Assembly (NCBI GenBank): GCA_039619475.1
Contig: CM077115.1
Span: 43,100,685-43,164,684, forward strand
Origin: Icerya purchasi
Taxonomy: Eukaryota; Arthropoda; Insecta; Hemiptera; Monophlebidae
Reading direction: 5' to 3'
DNA length: 64,000 bases
Of the stretch, positions 44,911-59,800 are shown piece after piece; within the stretch, counting starts at the first letter, position 1, and every line of letters begins with the position of its first letter. The notes beneath the pieces were generated by a model that was not told the origin of the DNA, searched no databases, and saw only the letters and a list, made by a program, of their open reading frames with translations. Position numbers and translations under genes: made by a program.

Positions 44911-47867
44911 GTGTATATATATTTATAAAAATATTTTCGTAACTCATTCCTGGTTTTTATATCATTTGCATTTGATTTTACATTATAACGAAGCGTTATA
45001 CCTGATTTTTTTTTATGAAATAACCTTATAGTATCGAATATTTGCAAATATGGAAAAATGAGCAAAACTTAATAATATGTTGTATTAGTATAAAATATCA
45101 GCCTTTAAGTTTAGTTATTTGTTTTTGATTTCAAACTTCAGACATTAAATGAATGAAAGGATTCGTGTAGAGAAAATTGAACTACGAAAAAAAGCAACAG
45201 ATTGTCTTTTATTTAGGAAGTAATAATTACTGTATATAAAAACTTTGAAAATGATAGCTACGTTTAGTTATATGATAAAAAAAATATCCGATATTAATTT
45301 TTAAATACTCAGCAACCTTTTAATATAAGATAAATGTTCCTTTCCTTCTATTTTTACAATACATTTATTTACACTATTACTAGTGTAAAAATTATAGCAG
45401 CTTTAACATTTGAAAAATAATAAAATAAACATCATTAACTCTGGTATCAAGAAAATACGTATATTTTATTAAAAATATATAAAGATAATACAAAATTAAA
45501 CATAAAACCTTTAAAAGATACTAACAACAAATCAAAAATATATAACAAAAGTAAATAGTAAATGGTAAAAACAAAGTAAATAAATCTGATAATATACAAG
45601 TTCAGAACTACTCGCTCTGTATCCGTTGTTACAATGATTACAAAAAATAAAAATCATTTTCATAACGATAAAGGTTAAATCCTTAAATCGATATTTTCAG
45701 TGAAAAGATCATAATTTAATTAATACATTTTTAATATTTTTTAATTACAATTATTAGTTTTAAAGCTATGATTGTAATTTTTTATATTTAAACGATATTT
45801 TTCTAATTAAAGACGAGGGGAAGGAGGTTAATTACTAGTGGTCTCTGAAAAATAGCGAAACGCGATATATTAATTTTGTATGATTTAACTAATTGAATAA
45901 CTGTATAATTGTATTTAAAAAATTTAACAAGCAAGCTTAATATAATAACAATCGCAAAAGTTTATTCCTTTTTTTTTATCGGTATTTAATTAACTAATTT
46001 GATTCGATAAATTAATCTACATATTTTCAAACTAGTTGCATATATAAACATAAATACACTTAAATCACACTAATAATTGATTGTAGGTGAATTTTAATGA
46101 TTGTGTTAGTATACGCAGACAACTAAATTGGTTAGATAACAGCATCAGCAGAATTCTCACATTATGAGTTTCAGGTGATAAATTTATACATTTTAAAATA
46201 TATAGCAAACCTTCCACAATAGCGCAATACATTCATAATGTGCAGTTTCAATAATCTCCCTCTCTGCATATATAAATATATATATATATATAAATTAAAA
46301 AACTTAACTTCATCGTCTCTTTTATCTAAATTTGAAAATTTTACTTCATAACATTCATACATATAATACAAATTAATATATTTGTTGAATTTCTTAGTTC
46401 GTTTAATGCGGTACAAATTAATCGCGCGCGCTGTAAGAGTAAATTATTTGTAATTTATTTTTTTTAAATGCATTTATAAAAAATTATTTAACTTAGTTTC
46501 AGTTTACATATACACGAAATAATTAAAACAAAGAGTTAAAAAAAATAATTAAAAAAAAAGTATAAATAAAAATTAAAACAATAATGATTGTACAGATATA
46601 AATGAAATGTAAATTTATTAAAAGAAACAGTCATTTTATATATTTTTATATTTTAAAATACGTTAAATATGTGACTTTTACTTTACAAACATATGCAAAT
46701 AAAACATAACTGTGATATGTGTATATATATATATATAAAAAAATATATATATATATATAAATATATATAGAATAGTTTAATATATACATATATAATATAA
46801 AATTTTAATGTCAACCTTAAATCCAGATTGAAATCGTTTAATTTTTTTGTAATGTTAATATTTAGCAAATCAGAACAACGAGACACTGAATCTTGTATAC
46901 TATCAAATTAAAGAAATAAAAAAAAGAAGATATTTTAAAAATTTTAAGAAATAACACTTCGTTTATGTATGATTTTTTGACTAGTTTTATAGCGATTATT
47001 TAACAGGAATTAATTATTAATATAATTTAAAAAATTGTGTAATTCGAGTAATGTTAAAATTTAAGATTTAAGATATAAAAAGCAGTATTAGCTAAATTAG
47101 TCTATTTAAAAAGGAATCTTTTTTAAAATGCTTTTTTCTTAAAAACCAAATGAGCAATAATGACACATTATTAAAAACGCTACTGAATTAAATACTATGA
47201 CCTACATTAATAATCATTTATAATTGAAAACAACAAAACTAACTTAACATTTAGAAAATTATATTCCTTACATAATAGAAATTAGGCGGTAAAAGTAATG
47301 GTAAAATTAATGAAAAGAAAATTTATTCGCTAATTTTGCACGAGATAATGGAATAGTTTAAAAAATATAAAACATATTTTATGTGCGTATTTCACTCCGG
47401 AACATGAATGTAAATGTTTATAAATAAAAAATTTGAGCACATATAATATTTTTGTTTAAATGTTTCTTTAAAAGAGATGATTAAAAAATATTAGTTAAAA
47501 AAAAATTAAATTTAAATTTTACGTTAAATATTACCAGCTCCCTCTAAGTATTAGTAAATAAATAAACACGATGATCGTGTATAAACACATTAACAACAGA
47601 TTAGAAAAATAAAATTTTCTAGTTTTACAAATATAACGATTCGAATGTTTACAATGGAATGTTTCAAAAATAGCTCTACTGTTTATGAGATTTGGCAGTG
47701 AAAACAATACTAGTTGTTATTTATTTATTTTTTTTTGTTTTTTCTCTTTAAAAAAATCAAATTCTGTAAGCACTTTTCCTTTATTAAGAACTTTATTATT
47801 CCGCATTCAATTTCATATTCTGTTCTAAACAAAATTTCATCCATAAGAACACCATAGTTTGGTTAGT
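44910..47867 (-). other. Probable 3' UTR and downstream flank of syntrophin
   Basis: Very AT-rich, with no recognisable coding segment on either strand and a dense set of (TA)n tracts at 46270-46290 and 46720-46790. It directly follows the syntrophin stop codon on the minus strand, so part of it should be the 3' UTR. Several minus-strand AATAAA hexamers exist, and the functional one cannot be chosen from sequence. Confidence 0.4.
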
Positions 47868-50800
47868 TCAAGCAAATAAACCCAATCTGTGAATTTTAGA
47901 AGATAAGAAGTTATGTAAAATAAACACAAACGGTTTCGGACAACATTCAAGATCCAGTTCCTGCAAATAAAAATGAACCATATTATACATTTCACTTATG
48001 ATCAATTTTTCCAAGCAATTTATTCTAAAGTTTGTAACACAAATTTACAAAATAATAAAGTTAAACTATTATTTTTAAGAAATATTATTAAAATAACATA
48101 GACTTTTTAAAAAAATAAGCAGTAAATTAATTTGGGAAAGATAGAAAAGAAAAAACAAATTATATGGTAAAATATGATTTTTCTTCTTGCGCAAGGTTCA
48201 AACTAAACCATGAAAATTTTTTACTGTTATTTGTTAACTGCAGCAATATTTTAATTTAAAATCGCTGTAAGAACAGATCTGCAAATTTACCTTGTGTTGA
48301 AACACGTTTAATTTCTTTAACAAAATTCGCTAGATATTCAAGTTTGACTAAATAACCACGGTTAGATAAGAAACTGGGGTTTCCAATTATTTTGTTTCTG
48401 TAAAAATAACTAAATTTTATAAAATTTTAAGTTTGAGCGATAAAGCTCTTGTACTAGAACATATTTAGTAAAATGACACTTAACAAATTGTTCTATAAGC
48501 AGCCCGCGTAGAGTATAGGTTTAATCTAGAATTATGTAGTAGTCGACCTACTTAATGACTAAACAAATTTAGTCAAACATGATGTTTCATGCGTTGAGGA
48601 TTCCGTATTTTAAGTTAACGATAACTATAATTTAAATTTACACAATACTAAATTCAAAACAAAGAAATCTGATTTTTCACGTCGTAAAGAAAGAGAGACA
48701 CGTGATTTTTTGCAGTTTTTTGAAATTGTTACCGTTTTTGAAAAATACGTTAAGAAAAGGAAATACGGTTTCATTTCAGACAAACAGCGATCTTCCAATC
48801 GATATATCACATGCCCGGAAAAAAACTATATTTTCTTCAAAAATTCCGAGCTTCCCCGAGGGCCTAATTTTAAAGCTGAAAACCCGGATACTTCAAACTA
48901 GAGAAATAATAGACGTGGATACGCATATTTTTAACCTAGTTAAAAATTTTTAACTATAATACTCGCGTCGCAGAGGGGGAGGAGCTACAAATCAGTTTTC
49001 GTGTTTTTTTGAACTCTTTTCCAACTTCGAAAGTTTCGTCGGAGAAATGAAATACAGCGATCTTTCCATCAATATATCACGTGCCCGGAAAAAAATAATT
49101 TTTTTCCCAAAACTTTCGAGTTTTCAACGCCCCAAGGGTCTGATTATAAAGTTGTAAGCTGGGCTACATTTTTCCTATAAAGCGGTCCTTTATGCACATG
49201 TTTAAGATACGTTTTTTGGTTTCCCCAACGTTTTTACTCGGGCTATTATTTACGTGAACTTCCTTTTTTTTTTTTTTACTGTTTTTAGTCCAAAAGGAGG
49301 GATGATTTAAATAATTTTGACCTCCGCATTTTGTCTTATATTTTGAATTTCTCTTTTGAAGGGCTATCTGGTGATGAGCTATGAATTTTTAAGTGACTTT
49401 TGAGATAGTTTTAAATTCCATATTATATATTCTTAACGGTTTTTTAGGTTTTTTGCTGCCCAGGTAATCGGTTAACTTGAAATTATGGATTGTCTTAAAG
49501 AGAATTTCAATTGTAATTTGTGATCCAATTTTGAAGTTTATATGTCAAACCGTTGGTGAGTTATTGATTTTTATTTGATATTTTTGCCTTTTTTAAACCA
49601 TCTTATTAGGATTCCGTACACTATATGTGTACGGAATCCTAAAAAAAAGATGAACGGTATAGAGAAAGAAAAAGAAACAGAATCACCACTTTTAATTAAT
49701 AAAATGAGTGGAATATGGGCCCGTTTGGAAAAGTTGCACAAAAGAAAACAAGCGGACGAAGAAAAATATAAAAGAGGATACTAATGAAATTACGAAAAAT
49801 AAAGTAAGTACATACAGATACAACGAAATAACAGAGAGCATAAAATCGTTAAGGTTAGATAATGAGAATTTAATAAAATGAATTATTAAATAACGATAAA
49901 AGATTAACAGGCGTTTGTAAATTAATAATAACGCTAAATTGTTACAAACTATTAACTGTTATAGCAAACCGTTAAAGTTTCATTTCAAACGAACTATTTC
50001 ATAGCCGATAAGTTTACCACCCCTCGATTAAATCATTTTTATGATTATGTTTGTTCAATTATAATATTTTATTTTACTCAGACGAAACTAGTTTAAGTTA
50101 ACTGAAACTGATGTAATAATAATTAAATAAATTGAATTCACACAAAATAAGAAACCACGTTGTTTAGATAAAACTGAAGAATATAATAATTGTAATTAAA
50201 TTATAGTATTTTTATGTTTGATCATTTTTTTATATTATTATTAATAAGTTGCACACACTTCGTTATCTCTATCATCTGTAGCGGTCATTGTTTACCTGTC
50301 ATAGCGTATTATTAAAGTTATCAGTTTTTATTCTTTCGTTTATATGTATATTTAATTACTATTGCTAATAATGATTCGGTATTTGTTTCATCAATTGTTC
50401 TTTTGGTTTTTGTTTGATTCTTAGCATTCATTCTATCCTTGTTTATCATGTTCTCCTCAACATTTTCTCTATTTTCGTTTTTCATCTATTCTGGTATTTC
50501 TCCCTTTTCGTACATATTTGAGATTAATTTGTATATGTGTGTTTGTGCGTCACCCTCTAACGCTGTTATAAGCTCGCTGCAGATGTTATCGTAGCCTGCT
50601 GCTTTATGGTTTTTTAGTTCATTTAGGGCCTTATCAAATTCATCTCTCGTTATACACGGACCTATATTATCGTTTGGTATTGTTTCATTGACATTAATCT
50701 CTTGTTGAAGATATTTCTTATTGTTAGTACTACTCTTATCACTGTATAACTTTTTTACATATCTTTTCTATCTCTATGTTATTTTTTCTTCTTCTATTAA

Positions 50801-53800
50801 TTTTTTCCATTTTCATTTTCAATACCATTTGATAAGTTTTTATAATCCTTAATGTATGTTCTAACCCGTTTATATACATTTTCTATGTTACCTTTTTTAA
50901 AATTTGTTTCTACTTCTATGCATTTTGAGTCAAGGTGTTCTATTTTAGCTTTTTTGACTTCTCTGTTTATCTTGTTGCTATATTTTTTGTACATGTCACG
51001 ACTCTTTTCTGTATTTGAACTTTTGTATTTCCTTCGTTCCTCTATCAGTTTTAGTATCTCATTTCAGATCCAAGGCTTATTGCATGTTTTGTTTTCTTTA
51101 CCTAATGATTTTTTCGCAGCATTTGCTAATATTTCTGTCATGCTATTCCATTTTTCATTTATGATACTGTAAAAAAAGATATGAAATAAAAGAAATAATA
51201 ACAAATATGAATTATTAAATTGGGGCGAAAAAAAAGAATACAATTGCTAAAAAAATTTATGCAATAACCTTAAAAGACCGTATAGTTTTTTATTAATCAT
51301 TAAATGGAATTTATGCATTTTTTGTCTTTTCCCTATAATATTGAAGGTAAAAGGTCAAATTAATGCAAACAAGACCAGTACAGTAGTCAAGCAGATGATA
51401 CATGGATTGTTGAATGCGGTAGTTCTAGTGTATCTAGCCGTTGATGTGGTAGTACTCCGTGGTTACTGGTACGTCATCATCCAGTAGGGTCACTGACGAG
51501 TCACACACCAGCTAGTGGTTGAAACTGATGGGCGATGGTGGTGGCTATTAGCATGCTGTTCGAAATAGAGGGCTTCCAATGGTTGTTAAAAATCACTATA
51601 GGCAACGTTGCATTTCTAGTTCATGCCTAACTTCGGCGCAGCCCAGAAGCGCTGGTTATACCAAGGCAGCTAGTGTGATAACATAAATCTCATGGAAAAG
51701 TTAGATAATGTATAGGGTTATCCTTTGTATAGCATGAATGTTCTCACTTTGCAGCGTTACACACAATGACCAGCTACTTTGAATCAGGTACATGACAGAT
51801 GTTGGTGATGAGAAACAACCCGCGAGCTCTTATAACCGTATCCAAGTTCTTTTCACTCATTGAAACGTTAATAAATTTCTATTTTAAAGCAATAATGATT
51901 GGAGAAAAAGCCAAGAAAAGATAGTTTGAGCGAACGTGATAACTAAAAACAATGAAAGTATGTAGAATAATCATTAATAAAAATCGTCCCTGGTACTACC
52001 TTCTGTGTAGGGTGACCAAACAATTGGAGGGTAATGAAATAACAGAATGTCACAAGAGGACCAGCTGTAAAATGATAACAATGCACAGGGCAGAATTAAA
52101 AGGATATTTAGAATGTCACAACAGCAGTGCGACATAATAAATATGTCCTACTACCAAATTTTTTCCATATGTTTCCATCCGATCGTAATTATATAGCAAA
52201 TACCAAAGGAAATGATTATGTTTAAGATTAAAAAGAATTATACAAAATGCGGAACTATGATTTTCAAAATTAAACTGCAAAAAGATCAGGATGTGATAAA
52301 ATAAACATCATTTAGATAGTCGAAAAAGTGACACTTTTAAAATATATTGGGTCGCACAAGAGAACGGAAAAACAAATAATACCGAATTGTATCCATGGGA
52401 AGACAAATGGAAAACCACCACGTACAACTCACATGCGCGCTAGGTAGTACACAGCAGACAAACACAGGACTGCACTTATAGCGCGATAACAAGCAGCTAC
52501 AATCAATTCCGAATGAAGTCGTCTTGCTTGTGTACACCCGCATTGCATATTATAATTGTCCAGTACACAACGTTTATCTGTACAGCTAAAATGTACGGAT
52601 AGGTTACCCATCAACCGCTAAGGTTGAGAGAGAAAGAAAAAGACCGAATTGTACGAGATGTATGAATTTTTTTTACAAAAGGATAAAGCTTTTTATTTTG
52701 TCGTTTTTTTTTATACGCATATAAAAAGTGAAAATAAGGTTCGGGTGAAATCTCAAAAAATTATTCTTCAACATAGACAAAATTTGGCCAAAAAACAAAG
52801 AATAATTCAAGAATTTTTTCGTAGGTAAAAGCTGTTATATTTATTAGGTGTACAAATAAGATTTCGTCGTTTGGAAAATATGGCGCCAACAGTAAGTTGT
52901 GGTGAAATGGTCAGATGTAAAACGTCTTGTCGTAAGTTTAGACATCTAGCAATACCGTCACCTAAAAATATTACCGATTTTGCATCAGTCAGTTGTTTGT
53001 ATTGGCACGAAAAGGTCGTGTTTTGAGCCAAACAAGCGTCATTTGCGGGAGCTTTTGATTTACTTTTTTAATTTGAAGAAATCCGCAGCTGAGGCGCTAC
53101 GATTGCATGTAGAGGCATATGGTGAGGCTGCTTTAAGTGAGAGAAGTTGTCGTGAGTGGTTTCAGAAGTTGAAAAACGGTGAGTTTGACGTGGAAGATAA
53201 AGAACGTAGTGAAATTGTACGAAGTCACAGAATTGGAAGCATTATTGGAGGAAGATTCGTGCCAAACGCAAGAAGAACTTGCAATTACATTAGAAGTAAC
53301 TCAACAAGCAATTTCACACCATTTAAAATCGTTAGGAATGATTCAAAAACAAGAAAATTGGATTCCATATGAACTGAAGCCGAGAGACCTTGAACGCCTG
53401 AACGCCGACTTTGCATGTGTGAAATTCTACTCGCCGGGCAAAAAATGAAGATGAAAAGTGGATCCATTACGATAACCCAAAGAAGAGAAAATCATGGAGA
53501 CCACCTAGCCATGCTTCAACATCGACAGCCAAACCTAACATTCATGGAAAAAAACTTATGCTATGTATTTGGGAGGATCAGCTTGGTGCCGTGTATTGCT
53601 TAAACCGAGCGAAAAAATTACTGGCTCTCTACCGAACACAATTAATGATATTGAACCGAGCACTTAATGAAAAACAAGCCCATTATGACTCCAGGCACGA
53701 AAAAATTATTCTCCTATATAATAATGCTTGTCCGCATGTTACGGCGCCGGTCAAAACCTACTTGGAAGGTTTTATCGCACGTTTATTATACTTTCCCTTC

Positions 53801-56800
53801 CCGATTGTAACGTTATTTCAGATTAGTTTGTAGCCTCAAACGAGTTTCTTTATGCGGCGGAGACAGTATCTTGGAATGTGCTAAATCATGCATCTATAAT
53901 TTTATGAACTGTACCGCATTCGCATTTAATTCTGTCGATATTTCTTTAATGTTGACTTATCGTTCCGCTAAAATCATTTTTTCAACATTTTTCTTGATTT
54001 ACCATATTGAAACTATAATCAGCTTACCACTGAGTTCCGTCTCCGCTCTTTCACGGTCACTTTTGAATTGTTCCGTCCACACATAAAAACTTAAACGATC
54101 CATGCATACATTTCTGTATTTTGAAGTATGCTTAGATAGATTTCATTTGATTTTACTTTTTTCTGTCATTATTAAATGGGTTATACACGCTGTTCTCACG
54201 GGTGCTTTGGTGCAGTGGTGGATCAACATTTTGGAAATCACTGCAAAACAACTTACAACGCACTGTGACCAACGACGTGTCCAGTGTAAAGCAGATACAC
54301 ATACTAACATTTAGACACCCGATAACCTTAACGTTCTGGTATTAAATATCCTCTCCACTGAAGTTTGTCCATTTACTTATTGTAGTAACCTCGTATTAAC
54401 GAATTACATTAAATAATATGAAGTATTTTTTGACTGTATTTAAATAATCTTATTCGTCTTTTTTTTTTCTTTAATTCAAAAAAATGTATAACATTCTTTT
54501 GAAATTTCAGGAATTAGAATTAAAATTTTTTAAATATTCTTTTAAACATAATACAATAAAAACGAAAAAAAAAAAAAAATGGAAATAGAAATGTTATTAT
54601 TGAATTTATTTTTCAAGACAAGATTCCATTAAATTATGCGGATTTTTCAACACTCCACAACATTCTTTTGACTCCGCTGTGAACACTTCAAATTTACTAA
54701 ATTTTAATAGCCGACAAAATCCTATGAATTGAGATGATGCTACTTTTTAAAAATTTTTGTATACATTATGTATCCAGAAGTAAAATATTTCTGTTCACAC
54801 TAATACTTACTCTCTGAAAAAATAATACAAAGAATAACGACATTATATAATGGAAGCAGTTTTACTTACCACTTCCCCTTCATCAAGACCAAAGTCAAGC
54901 CATAGCAAGCGTTGTCCATCGTCCGCAGACATACGTAATTTATCAAACGGGAAACTCCAAAGTACTTTCGGTTCACGTCCGACAGATCCAGTCGTAGATT
55001 CTAATAACAAAAATCCATTGTCATAATGAAGTATCAATTGAGCCGGCTTCTCAGCCCATCTACATCCTGTTTCACAAATCACAAATAAATTAATGTAAAA
55101 ATAAATCAACTTGTAAAGATTAACAGTAAATTCGATTAAAAAAAAATAAACGTTAACATGTACTAACTCAAACTTAATTCTTTTTGCAAGATAACGCTCG
55201 TATGACAGCCCTGCACGATTGTTCGAGCCCAGTTCGCTAAATCTCTGTGGGTTTCAGCTTTCAAATGATGAGTTATGACACCTTCCGATGTTCCGCATCT
55301 CACGCTAAATGTAATTAAATCCGACTGACGGGAAGAACTTACTAATCTAAAAAGAATAACATCGATTTATATATTAACTCGCGCTTAATGTTCAATCGAT
55401 CGATATTTAAATTGTATTTAAATGTTATAACTTGCCAAATTACAAATTTAAACAATCGCTAAACAAATACGTTAAAAATGTTTTATCTACACGGATTTTT
55501 CGCATAGTTGAAATTAAATAATATTTCAACCAAAACTAAAGCTTTAATAGCAGCAAACAGTTTTATTACGATAATATTCATAGTTTACAGGATTATTAAA
55601 AAACCAGTTGAAGTACTATGAAATATTATTTAAAAATTTGGATAGTTCATAAAAATACTTTATTATTAAACGTTATTATATCACGTAAATTTTCTATTTT
55701 GATAACATGTACTAAACAGACAAATGTTTAATACAAAACAAATATGTCAATTACTACAATCTTACATTTTTTAAAATGTTACACATTTAAATAATAATTA
55801 TTTTTAAAAGAGATACGATAAAACAGTGACATTTTCAAAAATATCAAAGAATTCTTTAAAATTAATTTGTTTTTTAAGCGCCAAAAATTGTGAAAATAGT
55901 TAGATGTTGTCCTAAATGTGATATAATAATATCTAAAAAATTTTAAATGATAATACGTGGATTTTATTTTTAAAAAAAAAATGAAATTATTAAATTTTAG
56001 AATTTATGGAATACGTTTAAATTAAAGTTAAAATCAAATTCATTTATTTCAGATACAGTTAAAAATTACTTTTTATTTGTAGTTAACTGAAGATTAGGAA
56101 ATATAAATACATGCGAGATTTACAGTATATGCTAAAGGAAAATGATTAATCGGGGGTTTCAATATGAGCGCTTATCGGGGAAAGATAAAAATAAGCAAGG
56201 TCAGTTAAGCATGACGTTTTATGCACTGAGAGTTCTGCATGTTAAATTAAAGATCAACATAATTTACATTTACATAATATTAAATTCAAAACAAAGATAT
56301 CCAATTTTAAAATATCGTATAAATTTTTCACACACTACCCATAAATGTATATTTATACATTTAAAAATTTTTGTGTCATTAATCCTCTTTTTCAAAATTT
56401 TTAAAAACCTATGAAGCTTTGTTAGAAATCGAGGCACGGTTTCACAACATCTAAATTTGATTACTTTTTTACATTACACAGAAAAGACGATCCGCTTATC
56501 GAAATTTTGATAGAAACTGGACTTGATGAAAAAGACATCTGAATAATACAGAATCTGTATTGGCAACAAGAGGCTGAGGTAAAAGTAAATCAAGATCTGA
56601 AAACTGAAACCCTGAAGATCATGAAAGGTGTAAGACAGGGTTGTATACTCTCACGCCTCTTGTTTAACATATACATAGAAAAGGTTTTTCAACTAGGAAT
56701 ACAGAATAAAAAATTCGGAGTAAAAGTAAATGGGAAAATAATTAGTAACCTCAGATATGCAGATGATTCAGTAATTATCGCGGAAAGTCTCCAGCAGTTA

Positions 56801-59800
56801 CAATGTATGTTAGACCAATTCTCTATTGTAGCTCAAAAACATGGCATTCGAATTAATACATCAAAGACTAAATTTATGGTTGTTAAAAGAGGTGATCAAA
56901 ATGTTATAGGTAATCTAATCGTAAACAATAATTTAATTGAAAGAGTTACCAGTTTCAAATATCTCGGATCAATAATGAACGAGAAATTAGACAATGACGA
57001 AGAAATAAGAACAAGATATGGAATGACGAAGGGAACCTTCCGAAAAATGAAAAACGCTATGCATGCTAGCTAATGATCTGCCACGCCAGCTAAGATTGAA
57101 AGTTATAGACTGTTACGTTATCCCAGTACGTCTGTACGGAGTTGGAACGTGGAACTTGAAAGCTAGCTCTATCAGACATTTAGAGACTACAGAAATGTTG
57201 CTTCTTAGAAGGCTATTAAGAATTTCATGGGCCGAAAAAGTCTCAAATAATAATGTACTGAAAAGAGCTGGCGTAGAAAGGAAGCTCATAAAAAATATTC
57301 AAAAAAAGAAAATGGTATATCTCGGTCATATCCTGAGAGGAGAAAAGTATGACATTCCGCGCCTGATACTTCAAGGAAGAATTGATGGTAAAAGACCAGT
57401 TGGTAGAAGAAATCACTCGTGGATAAAACACATCAAGGAGTGGAGTAACATCAACGATATCGGCTTACTCTTTAAGGCGGCACGGGAAAGAAATTATTGG
57501 GAATAGCCTACGCACTGCATAATGTATGGCATCAAAACAAGAATAAAGAAAAGTGATATACCGAATATTATAATGTGATAAGAGTGATTTTTTTTAACAG
57601 CAAAATTAACAAGTGCACATATGCCAAAAAATCGAATGAAATCACTACATATAATTAAAGCCGTAGATGATAAAAGAATCTTCAAAGAATATATCCAAAT
57701 AAACTCGCTAAATACAAATAAAAAAGAAAGATCAGATGATAATGAATGTATACTACAACCAAATTCAATTAATTTATGTTACGTTTTAAATGACGGAGAG
57801 TCATAAGACATAACAGCAACAAATATATGCAAAAGAAGTAGACATATTAAAACCATCATTAACTATGAGTGACGAGAGAGTTAATAAGAAATCCAAATTA
57901 ACTCAAGATAATATAACAGAAAGAGTATTAGCAACAATCAGAGAAATATTAGAAAACCCGCATAAAACAGAACCAGAGTGTTTAGATTATAAACAAGTGA
58001 TTGAAATATTAATAAAATGAATAAAAAAGAAACAGCAACAGAAACGATTAAAAATATCGCTAAATTTTATCAAATAAATATAAAGTTAATCATAACATAA
58101 TTATTAACGAAAACAAAAAATAAATTATCATAACAAACAACAACAGATAGTATAATTCATAAAACATCTAATCACCCAAACCAACATAAATATGCATATT
58201 TCATAGCAGCAATAAATTTATTAAATACTCCTATGGGTGAAAATAAAAAACAAAGAGAAATAAAATTAGTAAAGAATTTAGCAAAAATAATGTTTATGAT
58301 GAACAAATAATAATCAGATTAATCTACAAAATAAAATTTAAACCAAAATATATACAAAAAACAAAGAATAATAATAATAAAGGTTGGATAGGATTTACTT
58401 TTATAAACAATAATATATATAAATTAACCAATATATTTAAAAAACAAGGATTAAATGCAGGATTTTAAAAATAATTTAAAAAGTAAAATATATACTTTAA
58501 ATACTAACAATAATAATATTTATGAAAGTAGTGGTATATACAGAATAAAATCCAGATGGTGAAAAATCTTATATTGGGCAGAAGGAAATCAAATGCAGGT
58601 ACAAAGAACATATAAAATCATTCAATAATAATGAAATTGACAAATCTACATATGCTGAACATCTATTAAAAAATATACATAAACTTAATTCTATGGAAAA
58701 TACAGTAACAATCTTGGCTTCTTATAATAAAGGTAACCTAATGAATACAGCTGAAAATTATTATATGAAAATAAGAATAGAAATAATATCTTAAATGATC
58801 AAACGCCAAATAACAACAACCATGTATTTAGTATAAAAATTTAACTCCTTTATGATTATTATTCTGTATATGTTCTTATTTTGGTTTTGGATATTTTGTC
58901 CGTTTTGTAAACAAAATTTCACTTTTAATTATGTTTCCGTCTAGGTTATTTCTGCCGCCATCCGCCCATTATTTTCCTATACATGCACATTAGGGTGGAG
59001 TGATTGTATATGTATAAAAAAAAAAAATATTTTTTTTTGCAACGGCATAGCGATATAAAGTTGTCTTTGAATGAGAGAATCAAATATACGAAATCTTGTT
59101 AATCTATTTTAACGTTTTGAGGTGCCCCAACACAATTGTAAATCGGTAAATATAACTACTTTTTGCATTTCGTTATCACCCTGTCGGATTATTCGATGAA
59201 TGTTTTTTTCTAAATTTCAGGGCTATTATTAAATAAATATAATAATAATTACTTGAAAATACCATAACTAAAAGATCCGTATATTATTTTAAACAATTTA
59301 TTTATTAAAAGAAAGAAGAAAAATGAGTAATTTTAGTTAAATATGAAATTGCTTTTTTGTATCGAAATGAGACATTTGCTGACGTGAAAGCAGTCTTGCC
59401 CTAATGAAACCATCTCGTTTATGTTCTCCGCAAACAGCACTTGAAGCTTCTGTCACTAATTTGATGCAGCGCTCTACGGCTTGTGTGTGGCATGGATAAT
59501 TTCTTATATTTTGAATTGTACCCAAACCACTTTTGACAATCGATTTCAAAGCTTCATCCGATAAATTAGAAGTCAGCGGTGGCTCAGTTATTTCAGACTC
59601 TTGCCACGTAATAATTTTCGTATAATCTTCGGCGTCGAAATTTAAAGCAGGTACTTTAAATGTTCGAAGTTTTGGAGCATTCTCTGATCTTGCTTTCGAG
59701 ATCCATTGATATGCCAGCTCACGTATGCTTTCCATGTCATCTCCAAGCATTGCGATAAGAACATTCTCTGGATGACCGAAATATCCATTTCGTTGAATTA

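Noticed and set aside
44826..45065. Proline-rich minus-strand open frame
   Set aside because: The Pro run is the translation of a G-rich low-complexity tract.
46171..46886. Two minus-strand open frames rich in Tyr and Ile
   Set aside because: They arise from (TA)n tracts in the presumed syntrophin 3' flank.
48565..49640. Helitron
   Set aside because: A 3' hairpin and a TC near the start were noted, but the hairpin directly abuts the end instead of lying about 10 bp inside a CTRR terminus, and no Rep/helicase sequence exists.
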